The notes beneath the pieces were generated by a model that was given only the letters and a program-made list of their open reading frames with translations, was not told where the DNA came from and did not search any database. From Chara braunii (lineage: Eukaryota > Streptophyta > Charophyceae > Charales > Characeae), in assembly GCA_003427395.1 (NCBI GenBank), contig BFEA01000208.1, positions 1,293,331-1,357,330 of the forward strand: a stretch of 64,000 bases of DNA, in the 5' to 3' direction. Position 1 is the stretch's first letter. The number at the start of each line of letters is the position of its first letter. A program made the position numbers and the translations under genes. This document shows positions 11,371-23,739 of the stretch, one piece after another.

Positions 11371-11885
11371 TTGGGATATTGTACATGAATTGATCTGTGA
11401 AGGCGCAGTCAGAAAAAAAGTCCGCGTCGAGTTGGGCATGCATATGCGAAGATGCAAATATCACGGTCGATGGGCGTGTTCCATACCACGTCGTCATTGT
11501 GCTCCGGATGAGGGCATCAAAGGAGTCACAACAGATTCAAAAAGGTTCTCTAAAAAATCTTGAAACTCCTCTAAGGTCGAGGGAAAGATGAGACCCCGGG
11601 GAGGGCAAATACTGAGAAAGGACTTTGATGATCGATGTCACTGCGGAGACTGGGATACTGTATATGAATTGATCGGTGAAGGTGCAGAAGTCCACGTCGA
11701 GCTGAAGGCACATATCAACGAAGATGCAAATATCATGGTCGATGGGTGTGTTCCATACCACGTTGTCGTTATGGTCCGGATGAGGGCAACGGAGGAGTCA
11801 CATCATTCTTTAAAACGCGTCTCCAAAAAAAATATTGAAACTCTGCAAAGCTATAGGGAAAGAGGAGACCCCGGGAAGGGCGAAT
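11370..11885. repeat. Diverged tandem duplication, period about 285 bp
   Basis: The block starting 'gatattgtacatgaattgat' at 11373 recurs at 11656 as 'gatactgtatatgaattgat'. Shared landmarks include 'gatgcaaatatcacggtcga', 'gtgttccataccacgt', 'ctccggatgagggca' and a closing 'gagaccccggg'. On the minus strand the repeat can be read as a short peptide in one copy (11537-11761), but the frame is not preserved in the other, so I treat it as non-coding or a decayed gene fragment. Confidence 0.65.
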
Positions 11886-12517
11886 GGTGACAAACGACTC
11901 CCATGCTCAATGAGCTCCGCTGTGGAGGCAAATCGACGAAACGCCACAAAAGTCCTCATATAAGATATGTGCTAAGGGTGGTGACATGTGGCGGTCTAGA
12001 GGCATGTAGATATATGCTCAATGCCATCGAACTCACGTATGTTCAATGAGTGGAGAGAGGGATGTTTGGTGCGAATGGGAGAGAGGGGGAGGAAGGGTTG
12101 TAGGTCAGGACGCCTACGACATAGGTCTGGCCCAAAGCGTAGGCAGGGACTGTAGGTCAGTGCCATCTTGAGCATTGGGTCTGCGAAGGTTGTGGATAAC
12201 ACTATTGTTCGTGGTGTCTGCACATAAAGATACTGGGGGACGAGGGGGGGAAGGGGCAGTAGGGTAGCGAGTCAACAAGAGGGGTGTCATTGTGGAGGTC
12301 GGAGGACGGAAGGGAAAGGTGGGGAAAAAAAAAGAGAGAGGAAAAAACAAGGTGGATCCCATGCAAGTCGTTGGAGTCGTGAGCTCGGCCTATAACTGTG
12401 ATATGATGGCTTGGAGTTGCAACACTTGTCGGTACATGGCGTGTGTGGAAGGGTCATTACTATGTTGAGAGGGACGGGCAATCGTGAATATGATGCCACC
12501 TGGCTAGGAGGAGGAAC

Positions 12518-13120
12518 CTAAGCGGTGACAATGAGAGTGGTGGTGGAATAGGTTTCCTGGCCAGCAATGTGGGCGGAAATAACTGCAGGGATAGTGGTGG
12601 ACGTAGAGGCACTTGTAACGCGAGGTTTGGGGACGAGAACGGTAGTACCAACCACCAAGATAGATAGGTTCGCCTCAGGGAGGGCAGTGGAAGGGGTGGA
12701 AGAACAATGGTAGTGGGGAAAAGTACGAGGTGATCCCGTCGGAGAGGAGAAGGGCGAGGTCTGAATGTAGTCAACATGGAGAGTAAGGTCGTCGATCCGT
12801 TGAAGTATAGGGGCTAGACGGTGAGCCAAGATGGTCAAAAGGTCCTCAAGGATACATACATCATGACCCTGTGCGGCGGCCGGGTTAGCCACCTGGAGGT
12901 CATCTAGGATGTGCCCACATTCACGGACGTCGGAACAACGGGAGTGGTGATAATGGGGTAAGGGGATGAAGGAGGCGAGGGAGTTAGGGATCGAGGTGGG
13001 AAGGGAATTAGGAATCGAGGTGGGGAAGGAAGCCCTTTGGACAGAGTGAGGGGGCCAAGGGAGCGAAGGGTGTAGTCGTGAGTAAGAATCACTAGGACAG
13101 AGCGAAGGGTCGAGCCACAC
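12518..13120 (-). CDS. Uncharacterised 200-codon ORF, doubtful
   Basis: I do not recognise this product. It is the longest uninterrupted frame in its area. The first 75 or so residues are rich in Pro and Ser and include a short internal duplication (residues about 33-48, SIPNSLPTSIPNSL). The middle (about 85-115) reads as a plausible amphipathic helix containing ILEDLLTILAHRLAPILQRI, and the rest is Thr/Ser/Pro-rich. That mix could belong to a gag-like retroelement protein, but no zinc knuckle, protease or reverse transcriptase motif follows downstream, and the flanks are low-complexity purine-rich DNA. No upstream promoter is evident. Confidence 0.2.
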   Translation of the reverse strand: MWLDPSLCPSDSYSRLHPSLPWPPHSVQRASFPTSIPNSLPTSIPNSLASFIPLPHYHHSRCSDVRECGHILDDLQVANPAAAQGHDVCILEDLLTILAHRLAPILQRIDDLTLHVDYIQTSPFSSPTGSPRTFPHYHCSSTPSTALPEANLSILVVGTTVLVPKPRVTSASTSTTIPAVISAHIAGQETYSTTTLIVTA

Positions 13121-13213
13121 AACTGACGTCGGCCTGGATCCGCTCGAAGGGGGAGGATGTTTTTATGTCTAGGGTGGCAGGGTGAGTTAGAGGTTGAAAG
13201 AGAGGGGATGGTT

Positions 13214-13241
13214 AAACCCTAAACCCTAACCGAACCCTAAC
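13214..13241. repeat. Short interstitial AAACCCTAA-type telomere-like motif
   Basis: Three to four units of the plant telomere type (AAACCCT and variants ACCCTAA, CGAACCCTAA) occur in succession. This is far too short for a telomere. It may be an end-repair insert or a promoter-like telo-box relic. Confidence 0.55.
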
Positions 13242-13795
13242 TGATAAAGAGGGGAGGTTGGGGGGGGGAAGCATCAACCTAATAAAAAAAGAAAGAATAT
13301 AACAACCACAAAAGGAGAGGGAAAAAAAAATAACCAAAATAAAATCAAAATATCATAGCGTAAAATAAAATAAGATAATTAAAAAAAAATAAGGGATGGT
13401 GAACGAAACTACTTAGTTTTTTCAAAATATCAGCAGCATTTCGCTAGCTTACAAGGTAGAAATATACCAGCAAGAAAATAACAAAGTGAAAGTGAAATAA
13501 ATTGCCAACACTTCGTTATCTCCATGGGGTCGTAATGTGCTCGAAAGAAATAATCTTAGTCAAAGATAAAAGTTTTGGCAGCACTTAGCTACCTCCACGG
13601 GGTCAAAATATGTAGTCGACAGCAAAACGATTAACTAATGGCAGAATTTTCAAAATGTTGCAAAAAAATAAAATTTTGAAGCAAGGAAATAAAATAAATA
13701 AAGAAATTGAATCTTTCAAAAAAAACATAAAACTTAACACAAGTGGTTAATAGGTACCCCCACTTTCTAGCCCCAAGTTAACCGCCCCAGCCCTG
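13242..13795. other. A-rich, gene-free stretch
   Basis: Long AAAATAAAATAA-type sequence. A diverged duplication of about 85 nt lies at 13500-13625, with 'acttcgttatctccatgggg' versus 'acttagctacctccacgggg'. No gene signal. Confidence 0.5.
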
Positions 13796-14069
13796 AAAAA
13801 CTAGGCTACCAGCCAGGCCGCCCAGGTCCTGAGAAGGTCCCAACAAAATAATAACAATAAAAACAAAATAAAAAACATTCACAAAAAACTATGTTATGCA
13901 GAACACTAAACTGAATAACTTTTGCCTCAGGGTCACATCGAAATTCTTCACCAAATTTAACATAAAAAATAAATGTTAAAAATAATTTTTTGCTTTTTAA
14001 AATTTTGAATGTTTTCCACCCGGTCGGGTAAGTGACCCCGAGCCACTCTGGTAGCCTAGCTGAAAAATG
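13796..14069. mobile_element. Small inverted-repeat element, GAAAAACTAGGCTACCAG ends
   Basis: The left end GAAAAACTAGGCTACCAG (about 13796-13813) pairs with GGTAGCCTAGCTGAAAAA near 14048-14066, with weaker pairing extending inward. The interior is A/T-rich and non-coding. A target-site duplication was not resolved, so this remains a single-copy MITE candidate. Confidence 0.45.
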
Positions 14070-15735
14070 CATTTGGGGATTATTTACTTTAGTTTTTTTT
14101 TGTCAAGGTCGGCATGTGCCAATTTTAGTGTTTGTTGGGGTCTTGGAGATGACTGTTTTGGCCAACCTTGAAAATCTTGAAAATCTTGAAAAACTGAAGA
14201 GAGAATTTTTTATGAAAGCACAGTTTTGCCTTGGGATTTTATGTTTCTGTGATCCGTTTTTTCACTTTTCTTTTTGAGTTCTTAGTTTATTTGGTGTCCA
14301 CTCTATGAACTAGTGCAAAGTATGGCTTAAAAGGTGTGGGACATTTGTTATAATGACTATGAAAAACCCTAAAAATTTAGAGTTTCGTTAACCGCTTCTT
14401 ATAATTAGAAGTAAAAATGAAAAGAAAGATGGGATGAAAGTTAATTTAGAGGTTTGAGAAGGGGGTCCTATGATACAAATGGGACATTTTGCATATTCAA
14501 GTAATTCAAGAAAGCAAAGAAAGGAGGAAAATTTTTCAAGATAAGTGGGGGGGGCAACAAAAATATAGTGAGAAAACTAAGTGAGAGAAGGGAGGCAATG
14601 AAACTTCGAGTTACGGGCATGAGTGGGTTGATGGGGGTTGGGTTTAAATGGGGAGAGCTGAGAGAGGAGTGAGAAAGTTACAAGAAACAAGGAAGGGGAG
14701 TTGAAATCTAGGAGATTGTACAAAAGCGAGGGGCAAGAAATGTGAAAAAAATGAGAAAAAAACAAAAAATAAATGAGAAGAGAACGAACATGAAAAACAG
14801 TGTAGATTAGAGACGAGTGAGAAGGATGGTGAAAAAATGGTGAAGGAGGAGAAAAAAGAGAGGGAGAGGAGGAGAAATAGTTAGCGAGGAGATGTTGTTG
14901 TGTAGATTCATCAATGATAGCACAACCGTTAAGAAAAAGGAGGCCTTGAACTACCACAAAACCGTTGTTATGACGGTAGGATCGGATCTGAAAACTCAGG
15001 TCTGTAAAATATGGGTTTTGGGAGAGATCTTGATCACCCGAACTGATAATCTTCACTTGTGGCACAACCCCCTTTTCATAAGAGTCTTCAAATATGGGTT
15101 TAGGGCGCTTGGATCCGATTAGACCAAATCAGATCTGTAGAGGAAAAACAAATCAGGGTACGATTGAGATTTTGATCATCCACCCTGTCTCCACTGTATA
15201 TCAGCCCCTAATAAGGGGGTCTGAAATGCTATGTATAGAATCCAGAAGTTGTATGGTAAAGAGAGCAACGTTGTTGTCGATGCTGGGGTGGGGTTAAATA
15301 GCGCAATGATGGTTTGCACGTTGTGTTAACATACTGCACACACGCCAACACCACAAGCTGTCAGGTTCAAACCCTAGGAGCTACTAGCAAAATCCAAGAT
15401 CGTACTTACTGGGTGAGTGCGAGGGTGACCTTGGTCTTGGCACCAGCGTGCAAGCGCTACAACAATGACCCACCATTTGCCCTTACCCAGGTGAGGGTAG
15501 GGGGTAACTGTTTTTTTTCTTTTTTTTGTTTTAACTACTACGATCTTGCACAAAGTTGTTGCAAGAGTTTCGGATGCAAAGTTGTTGCGTGCGTAGGAGG
15601 CAAGCAGCAACCATGCAACGATCGGCCGATAGGAAGCAGGTGGTCGAGGATTCGATCATGCTTTACCCTGCTTTGCCGATGGGGAGTAGGTGTTGAGGGC
15701 ATGGCACAGTGACCAGATGGGGAGTTCTTGCACGA
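14070..15735. other. No confident gene; one weak SINE-like patch
   Basis: Purine-rich low-complexity sequence fills 14400-14890. Around 15290-15375 a possible Pol III A-box-like 'tagcgcaatga' is followed about 60 nt later by a good B-box 'GGTTCAAACCC' (15364-15374), as in tRNA-derived SINEs. The spacing is longer than usual and no tail was found, so I leave it as a weak candidate. No ORF of note. Confidence 0.35.
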
Positions 15736-17282
15736 TGTCGTACCAAATACCGTTACAAGGGTATTTGGCGTGTTTTTTACAAGTCACGTGAGTGCGGCCT
15801 CGCCCGCCCGGCAAGGTGCGCGTGAGGAGAAGTATAGGTCCTCGTAAGGGTGAGTGGCGCGCACGAGATATTAATGGTGAGGCGCAACTATGCGCTACCT
15901 AAGCGTGCGGCGTCGCGGGCCAGCGGGACGAGCGACGGTTATTTATATTTTACATTGAATTACTGATTGTATTAATTTTTGCCATCGTCGGTGTTTTTTT
16001 TTACGTAGTCCGGACGTGAGGTTGGACTTAATGGTAATCACAGCGGTCAAGGAGGTTGGGCGTGCGCCTTCTTTCGGTTGACTCACGGGTGCGGGCAAGA
16101 ATTACCTACCTTAACTATTTTGGAGCGCGGGCCGCGGAGTCCAATGTGCGTGCGAGCCAATGGGTAAATTAGCCCACGAGGCGAAAAGGACCAGGGTTGT
16201 ATGGGCCTGCCGCGGGTGCCCGGCCCTCTGACCACGATCTGCTGTGAGAGGTTTGAGTGTGAGCATGCCCGTTGAGAGCCGGCGGGTGGCGAACGGTGCC
16301 TTGGTACAGCAGGCAAGAGGGTACTAGTGGGAGGGGCCGTCGCAGGACTGGTTGAGCGGCAAGGTTGTTCCAGTGCTGGCTCTATGGGACAGCCCCACTC
16401 CTCGGCTTCAGAACCCCACTTGAAGGACTGTGCTAGCACCAAGATCTGCGTCAGGGCTTGCCTCATCATGGCCCGGGCTGCAGGCCATACAGCAGGCCAA
16501 GGGCGCTGCGGGGAGGATAGTAGCTAGGATGCTGCAGCTCACCCGTCGGACTAGCGTATAGGGGCGGGGGACTGATCGATCCGCCTGGCAACTAGATTTT
16601 GGAAGTCCTGACGAGGGGCGGAGCATTCGGGTGGGCCGCTGCGGGAGGATAGTGGAGGAGGAGTGAGCGGGCAAGCGAAGTACGGGCGCAGTGAGGGACG
16701 AACGAACCCGGGCGTGATATTGCGCCGGGTGCGTTCGACAGTGAAGGCGACAGGGGACAAAGGGAGTGATGGCAGTGCGGCGGGATGAGCTCGTAGCCCA
16801 CCTGTTTCTTGTCGGATTTAGGCGCGGGAAGATGGTAGGCAAAGGTTTTTAGACAGGGCGAGCTCGTTAGTAAAGTTAGTTTTAGCGGTAGGAGACTAGA
16901 TTAGGAGATTAGTGAGATAAAGTGTGCGCGGGATATGGCGGAAACAGGGAAGGAAGGAGATGGAAGGTGGGGTATCTCACTCATCTCGGAACGAAAACGA
17001 GCGGGGGAAGGACCGAAATGGGGGTTTTTGATCATTGCGAACGTGCTCGTAAGGTAAGAAAGGTGAGGAAGTCAGTAGAATAGGAGGTAGAAGAAAAATA
17101 TCGTGTGCGGAGGTATGGCAGAGGGGGAAGAAGATAGGAGCAAATGTGTAATAATACAGTCGTTTCTTGACCGATTTAGGCGATTTAAGATGTTAGATTG
17201 AAGTTTTGGGGCGCTGCGAATGCGATGGCGAGGTCAGATTTTGCAGTTGGATAAGGGGTTAGTTGGTAAGCGAGGTCAGGGC

Positions 17283-17346
17283 TGTGGCTTCGAATTAGTG
17301 GATGAATCTCTCCGCACTCTAGCGAGAGATTCATTCTCATTTCGTA
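17283..17346. mobile_element. Harbinger-like MITE hairpin fragment
   Basis: GATGAATCTCTCCGC and GCGAGAGATTCATTCTCATT form a hairpin with the family's subterminal GAATGAATC motif. A second partial arm (GCGGGAGATTCATTCTTC) lies at 17617-17634. It sits inside copy 1 at a position matched by the 40.05-kb fragment inside copy 2, so insertion may predate duplication of the large element. Confidence 0.5.
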
Positions 17347-19124
17347 TGACTGAAGAAGAGCGGGGGAGTGTGTGGCAGCGGGCGGAGCAGCAGACCAGCG
17401 GGCGATGATCGGAAGGATCAGGGAGAGAAAGGGCACTTACCTGGTCGAATGATGTCTGTTGTAGGATGGGCACTACAGCGGGCAGCCTGAGGTTAGTCGC
17501 GTCGGTGAAGTCTTACCTCTTGCCCGGTGCGTTGCTCAGAAGTGTAGATGGAAGCAAGTTGGTTGGACTTGCTGCAGACGCCGCAGGGGAGAAACGCCAT
17601 GTATCCAGTCGGGTTAGAGCGGGAGATTCATTCTTCTTTTAAGAGGCGGGGGTGTCTGCATCAGAGAGAGAGAGAGAGAGGTTACTTCGAAAACCAGGCA
17701 GCGGTGCGGGTCGAACCAAAGGTCGGGCTGTAGTATCGAGTAGCAGAGCACGATGGTTGGCTAGCTGCGTATGTGCCTGCTCGTACTCCAGCGCCAGGAT
17801 CACTATGGTTTGCACGGACAGATGGAGCAAGGAAGAAGCATGCGTACCTGGTGGCCGCGAGAATCCTGCTTCTAAGCGTCCATACAGCAGGCCGAGTGTT
17901 GAACCTGGTCGGGTTGGCGACCAAGTACACTGATATGCAGGGGATAAGGACAGCAAGGAAGGCGACAGGGGTGACAGCAGCAGGAAACGAGGGGAAGGGA
18001 AGACTTACCTGTCGTAATTGGACTGGGCATGACAGCGATGCATGGCAGCTACGCGTGGTTGTTGTACATGCAGTATTACCCACTGCTATCGTAGTTGCCT
18101 GTGTTTTGCGGGTGCAGGCAAGACCGCAGCCAGTTAGGCTGCTGCTGTTCTAGTCTGTGCGCTTGTTGGTTTCGGTCCGTCAGGCGGGTGCTGCGGTTGG
18201 TACGGTGACTGTGGATAGTGCCTTCTTTCCTGTGTGAAGGTGTGAATGTACGGTTGTTGAACGACAAAGCTATGATTGCGGTGTCTGTGCGGCTGACAGT
18301 GTATAGTTGACTTGTTACTGCATTCTACTTGTTTTTGCGTAGCCGTCACGTACGATGGGTGATGGGTGTGTACGCCATGCTCCACTAGGTTTTTGCGGAC
18401 CCTGCTAGTATGTTGACTAAGAGCACGAAGAGGGAAGCCTCTACTTGAACAGAGCAGTCCGGGGCTGCGTAGCAGTGTTTGGTCAAGGATTGGACTGCAG
18501 TACTTAAAGGAGGTGATCAGACAGTTCAGGGGTTAGACTTCTGAAGAGGGGGATTATCGCGGCTAATTGGAGAGTCACCAGGGAGTCAACTGGTGGCAGT
18601 TGAGTTCATCTGCGTTTTGGCCATCATTGCGGGGCCCTCAGGCGTATCCAGATTACAAGGCCCTCTCCTGGGAGTTGAGTTTGTCCTTCCCCTGTATCTC
18701 GAGAGTCTGAGACCCCTCATTCTGCCCTTCTTACTCTAAGTCTAGTCCTGATCTGAGAGGAAGGCGGCAGGCGGGATTGCAACCCGTAGGACCGTGGCAA
18801 GACTCTGTGGGGAGTCAGCCCACCGATTGCGGGAGCTCTGCCGGAACTCAGGAGGAGTTCTGGAGGCAGGGAACTGAAAGGTAATCGTTGCTTTCCTTTA
18901 TAAACCCAGATTATAGCATTATTTGTACTACTTATTGTGTTTTGACTGAGTATACTGCTTGCATTATACTTCGACTTTGAGTTTGGCTTTCATGCCATAA
19001 ACTCAGGCTAAAATAAAAGAATGCATGCAAATGTCAGTTTCAACTTTATTGATTGACTGAAAGCAGATTGTAAAAGAGATTGCATCAGGGAAAGGGCAGG
19101 ATGGGGAGTTGTTTTGCATGAGGT

Positions 19125-19790
19125 TTGACTGGGTCATTAAGGCTGGGAGATCCCCATAAGTTTGGGGAGACCCAGCGCTATGTTTATTTTGGAATTGAGT
19201 GGAGCGCCACACCCTCCTATAAGTTTAGGAGATCTGATTGCTCTGGAGGCTGGGAAGTCCCCATAAGTTTGGGGAGACTCAGTGTTGTGGTTTTGCATGG
19301 AGGGTCAGGCTGTTCTATAAGTTTAGGTGGCCTGACTGCTCTGACTTGTGAGGGATGACTGTGGTTAACTTATCAGGGACCAAGTGCATTCTGTAAGTTC
19401 AGGTGCCTTGGTCGCCTTGTTTATATTGGGTTTTCTCCTGTTTATCTGGTTTTGAACGATGAGGTCTAAACCGTTCTATAAGTTTAGGCGGCTTACCCTC
19501 TTCCTGCTTTTATTATGAGAGAATGAACCTGACAGAGGGCAGATCGTTCTGTAAGTTCAGATGATCTAGCCCGATGTCACACACATAATGGATCAGAGAG
19601 GAACAAATCAGGCAGAGAGTCGTACTGTTCTGTAAGTTCAGGTGGTCTGACTCAAAGCCTCGCACATGTTGGAACCCAAAGGTTATAACTTGGCTATACT
19701 TTATTATTACTCTATCTAAGAACATGCTAATCAGACCGTTCTATAAGTTTAGGTGGTCTGACTATAGCATATCACAACTTCAAGAAAGTA
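19125..19790 (+). repeat. Array A of large element copy 1
   Basis: Units of about 60-110 nt carry a 'TTCTATAAGTTTAGGTGGTCTGACT' type core or the variant 'ccccataagtttggggagac'. Recognisable cores occur near 19150, 19215, 19260, 19312, 19390, 19475, 19550, 19630 and 19740. The cores are better conserved than the spacers. Array A of the other two copies occupies the equivalent place but uses a different unit. Confidence 0.75.
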
Positions 19791-20269
19791 TAATTAAGAA
19801 TATAATTGGTAGTAAGATGGGGCAGACTGAACTTAAGTTAGTTCAGTCTTATGCAGCCTTAAAAGACTAAGTGCAGTCAATTATGTATAACTTGAATATT
19901 TAAACAGTCCAGGGCGACTGGGATGACCCAGTCACATGCCCAAGGAAGAGAGAAGTAAATGTGCCCTCTGTTTTCTGTATATTCAATGACTAAGTTAGGC
20001 TCATTCCATAAGTTTGGGTGGTTTGACTTTATGCCTTATGTAAGCTGGGTATAAATGACTAAATCATGAAAGACTATGAACTATTGTTTGTCCAGATTTA
20101 CTTGGGGCGGGTAGAGTATTTACCTTTGTGGTTTGACCTGCGTGTGGTTGAGTGAGATGACTACCAGATCTGAGTTTGAGATTGGTAGGTAGCTGCTTGA
20201 GATGCTCGCTACTTGCTAGAGCGATAGGAGTTAGTTTCAATTCCTGCATTTTCTGTGATAGTTTTTTTT

Positions 20270-20875
20270 ACTTAAGTCAATTCTTGCATTTTCTGGGATC
20301 ATTTTTTATACTTGGCTTTGTATAAATCTTGGCAAACTACTTTCTCTACGGGAAGTGCTGCCGAAATTTCTACAAATCCAAAGTTCAACTTGTCTTTTTT
20401 TTATATCTGACTTAGTAAAAATTTGGAAAGTCTTTTTTTCTAAATGGAGTGCTGCTCAAATTTTTGCTAATTCAGGGAGTTAGACAAAAATTGGACTTTA
20501 AGAAGTTAAAGTTAGTTTCAAGTTCTGAACTTAGCTTTGTATAAATCTTGGAATAACATTTTTTCAAAGGGAGTGCTGCCGAAATTTCTACAAATCTAAG
20601 GAGTTGTTAAATTTTGTCTTAAAAGAAACTCGAGTTATTCTGAGTTCAAATCTGAGATAGTATAAATATGGGAAGTGTTTTTTTCTTAAGGGAGTGCTGC
20701 CCAAATTTTTACTAATTCAGGAAGTTAGACAAAATTTGACTTTCTTGAGTTAGAGATTATCTCTGCTTTCATATTTGAACTTTTATAAATTTTGGAAAGA
20801 CACTTTTCTTACGGGAAGCGCTGCCGAAATTTTCTTTGTTTAAAGAAGTTAGATTATATTTCGACAGGTGGTGAT
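20270..20875 (+). repeat. Array B of large element copy 1
   Basis: Diverged units of about 115-130 nt share 'GGGAGTGCTGCCGAAATTT' and a preceding 'TATAAAT-TTGGAAAG'. Examples lie near 20350, 20440, 20570, 20695 and 20815. The same unit is found in copy 2 (43600-43880) and, diverged and on the minus strand, in copy 3 (27420-27970). This is the most useful landmark for recognising the family. Confidence 0.75.
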
Positions 20876-22710
20876 TCTGGTAATCCATCCTGGATAGGGG
20901 AGATTATACCATGAGTCTACCTTTCTTTGGGCGTTGACTTAGAGGTAGACTTAGAGGTAGACTTAGGCTTAACTATTAGGAGAAGCTTTGGGAGAGATTA
21001 TGGTATGGGGATTATTCTCCAGGGGCTTATGGTTTTAGCCTGGGGCGTTGACCTGTCTTGTGTTACATGTCCTTTTGATCGTTTGACTCAGGATTTGCAC
21101 TAGTTTCAGCTTGATCCTACGAGAATCATTTCTGTTATCACTGACAACATGTCTGTTGGTTGATCGTCGACTTATCGGTTCACGACACAACTTTGCTTAC
21201 ACCTGTACCTCAACTTGACTGCCTTAGCCCTGTGATTTGATATGTTTCTTTGAGGGTTGTAACCGAACTTCTTTTAATGGTCATTACAAAGAATTTATGA
21301 GATTTATGGAGAGTTGAACTATGACTGGGGCTTGAGTGTGTGAGGCATGATGAGAGTTATAGAGAATAGTAAAGTTGACCACATTGGTGTATGGCAATGT
21401 GGCTATTGTGTGTGTCTGTATTTTATGCAGGTTATTATTTTGGAGCTTGGTATATGGGTCATACTTTGGGGGCAGTGAGAATGTCAACCATGTGTCGCAC
21501 GATCTGCATACCTGATGGGTCTATGTTTCCCCTTCTTTTGTTGTTATCTCAATATCTGATTTAATATATAAGTGGTGTGATGTTTATTTATTTCTTGGAT
21601 GATTTTGCTTATTAATTTTTATAGTTAGACGTTGTAGACCGTAGCAGCCGTCAAAGTCAAACCCCTTGACTTCTGCCCAGGCTTGACGTAGGGCTCATCT
21701 CCAGGGCAGTAGGAGGCGACTGTCACCACAGGTACGAACCTGTGTACCACCCACTCTGCACAGAATGCAGAAGGGGGTGTGTGGTCTTCAACCTCGTTTG
21801 GCGGTTGTCCAGCGTCGAGAGATCAACCCTCAAGGCGCGTGTCAGCCGACACCTGAGTGTCGAATGCGACCCTCGAGATTAACGAGGACCACGCGAGTAT
21901 GGGTACTAGTACATAGTACGCCATCATTGCGACCGCTTGCATATGCTTGCATTGCGAGTCAATATGAGTTAGCCCTGCGTCCGCATGGTTTTATACTAAG
22001 TCTCGCGCGCGACGCCTATCCGATTTCCGCATCGAAGAGTTATTGGTAGACTACTAAGGGACTAGGAGTGTTGTTGCGTTGTTTGTCCTCTGTCGTTTCG
22101 TATATGTATGCGTGTAGGTATGTATGTTTTTTATTTTTATGTTCTATAGAGTGGTGTGCGCGTGGTGTGTGGAATACGTCCTAGTCGACCGACGATGAGC
22201 CGGTTCGCGTGCGGGTCTGATAAAGGCGTATTACCGAGCGTACCCCCTATGCTACAGCAAACAAGAAACGCCCTCGGCTGGTCCACCTCTGCGATTGCAA
22301 CTGATTAGCTTTCGTACTATGGACTNGTAGCTCGGCGGGNATACGCCCACCGAAGGGAGGTGACAACTCCCGTAAGGTGGAGGTAAGTTGTGTCTCGCGT
22401 AGACCCTATCCTGTCGTAGGGGCTCGCGGGAGGTATAACTGGCGCACTTGGCAAGAGCGGCTTGCGGAAGCTCCGTGTATATTTGCGACGAAGGATTGAA
22501 ACCAACTCCTGTGTGACGAGGCCGGAAGGGTCTCGCGCTGCCCCGTGTGGTGCCGAACCGATGCGCTCGACAACAAGCAGGTAGTAAGCAATGATGGCGA
22601 TGAAATTTTACGTCGTCGCCCTCTTCCTCGACCTCCTACTCGTCGTTTTCTTCTGTGTGCTTTGTGTGGGGTATGGGCGGGGAACAATGAGGACCAACCC
22701 GCTTAAACAG

Positions 22711-22968
22711 CGATTTCGTCAAACATACATGTTTTATTTTTAGAACGAAGTTGGAAATTCAAACTGTGTCTAAAATTTGATGAAATTTAGGGTACGGCGT
22801 TCTGAAAATGCCCTACCCCCTCGATGTATGTGGACTTCATCGGAGTCCAAGTACATAGAGGGGGTACGACATTTTCAGAACGCCGTACCATAAATTTCAT
22901 CAAATTTTGGCCACAATTTGGATTTTTAATTTCGTTTAAAAAATAATATGTTTGTTTTGACGAAATCG
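22711..22968. mobile_element. TTTCGTCAAA-family foldback MITE, intact
   Basis: The element is a nearly complete palindrome. CGATTTCGTCAAA at the left pairs with TTTGACGAAATCG at the right, and pairing continues inward through 'taaatttcatcaaattttg' to a central hairpin of GTACCCCCTCGATGTA type blocks (22790-22875). It lies immediately downstream of the tail of the large element copy 1. No target-site duplication is certain. Related elements are at 226-481 and 23740-24068. Confidence 0.7.
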
Positions 22969-22972
22969 TTGT

Positions 22973-23739
22973 TCTTCGATACTAATGTAGCGGATTTGCA
23001 TAGATGGCAAATACCACTGCTAGTGATGAAGAAGAAAAAGTGGAGATGGTGATGGAGACGACGGCTCTCAAGAAGGTGGTGACAACGCACACACACACAC
23101 ACACACCTCACACTTGCACTGTAGATGAGATACTCTAAACTTAAAATACACAATGAAAAGATAGACTGAAGTTGGGGTATACACTCAGCCGACTGACTGG
23201 TCTGGCCTAGTACTAACACTTATAGTGGTCGAGCTAATAAACAACATGAAAGATCAAACCGACAACCTATCCCACAGGCCAAATAATCAATTATCAAATA
23301 GCCGAGACTAAGCAAATAGAGTCCCCGTGCACTAAACCTGATTTCCAACAGGTGTTGCTCCTCGGCAATAGAAGATAGTTATCATCCTGGCATGATCTCA
23401 ATCTTTTGGATTCTCTTGCCATCCCCAAGATAAATGTTCCACCCCCCGACGTTTCTTAGGTTTCTGCTCCACCTGCTTAATTTGATAAATTTATCAATTT
23501 AAGCGGGGCTCCATTGCCGAAACAGACGAACTCCCTTTTGGAAACGCAACCTTGGGTGACTGAAAAATCAGTTTTCCTCCTTACCCCGCGAGCCACTGTC
23601 GATTCGGTGCTCCTCAAATTGGATACTCATTCTGACAGTATTCATTATGAAGAGAATCCTCAAGCCTACTTGTTCTCATGGATGTTCTTCATTTGAACGG
23701 TCTTCATAAGTGAACATCACACAAACACACAATAACTTT
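22973..23739. other. No gene recognised; short (CA)n at 23088-23106
   Basis: Spacer between two foldback elements. A short CA dinucleotide run is the only simple repeat. The 60-codon plus-strand ORF at 23514-23696 has no recognisable domain. Confidence 0.4.

Larger units (their letters stand above)
15736..22690 (+). repeat. Large modular dispersed element, copy 1
   Basis: This block is homologous in several places to 37501-45612 (+) and to the minus strand from about 25.9 kb upward. It opens with 'gtcgtaccaaatacc' and a GTTACAAGGGTATTTG hairpin, matching 37501-37540. A conserved header lies at 18600-18890 (cattgcggggccct; gggattgcaacccgtaggac; ggcagggaactg), then array A (19125-19790), array B (20270-20870), ACAGGTGGTG at 20865, and a tail at 21640-22690 with 'caagaaacgccctcggctgg' and 'gtggaggtaagttg'. 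No long ORF, reverse transcriptase or transposase is visible. It may be a decayed non-autonomous retrotransposon or another long non-coding repeat. Confidence 0.6.

Noticed and set aside
16408-16842. 144-codon minus-strand ORF in GC-rich sequence
   Set aside because: Several frames are open because of base composition, the frame is not preserved in copy 2 of the large element, and no motif is seen.
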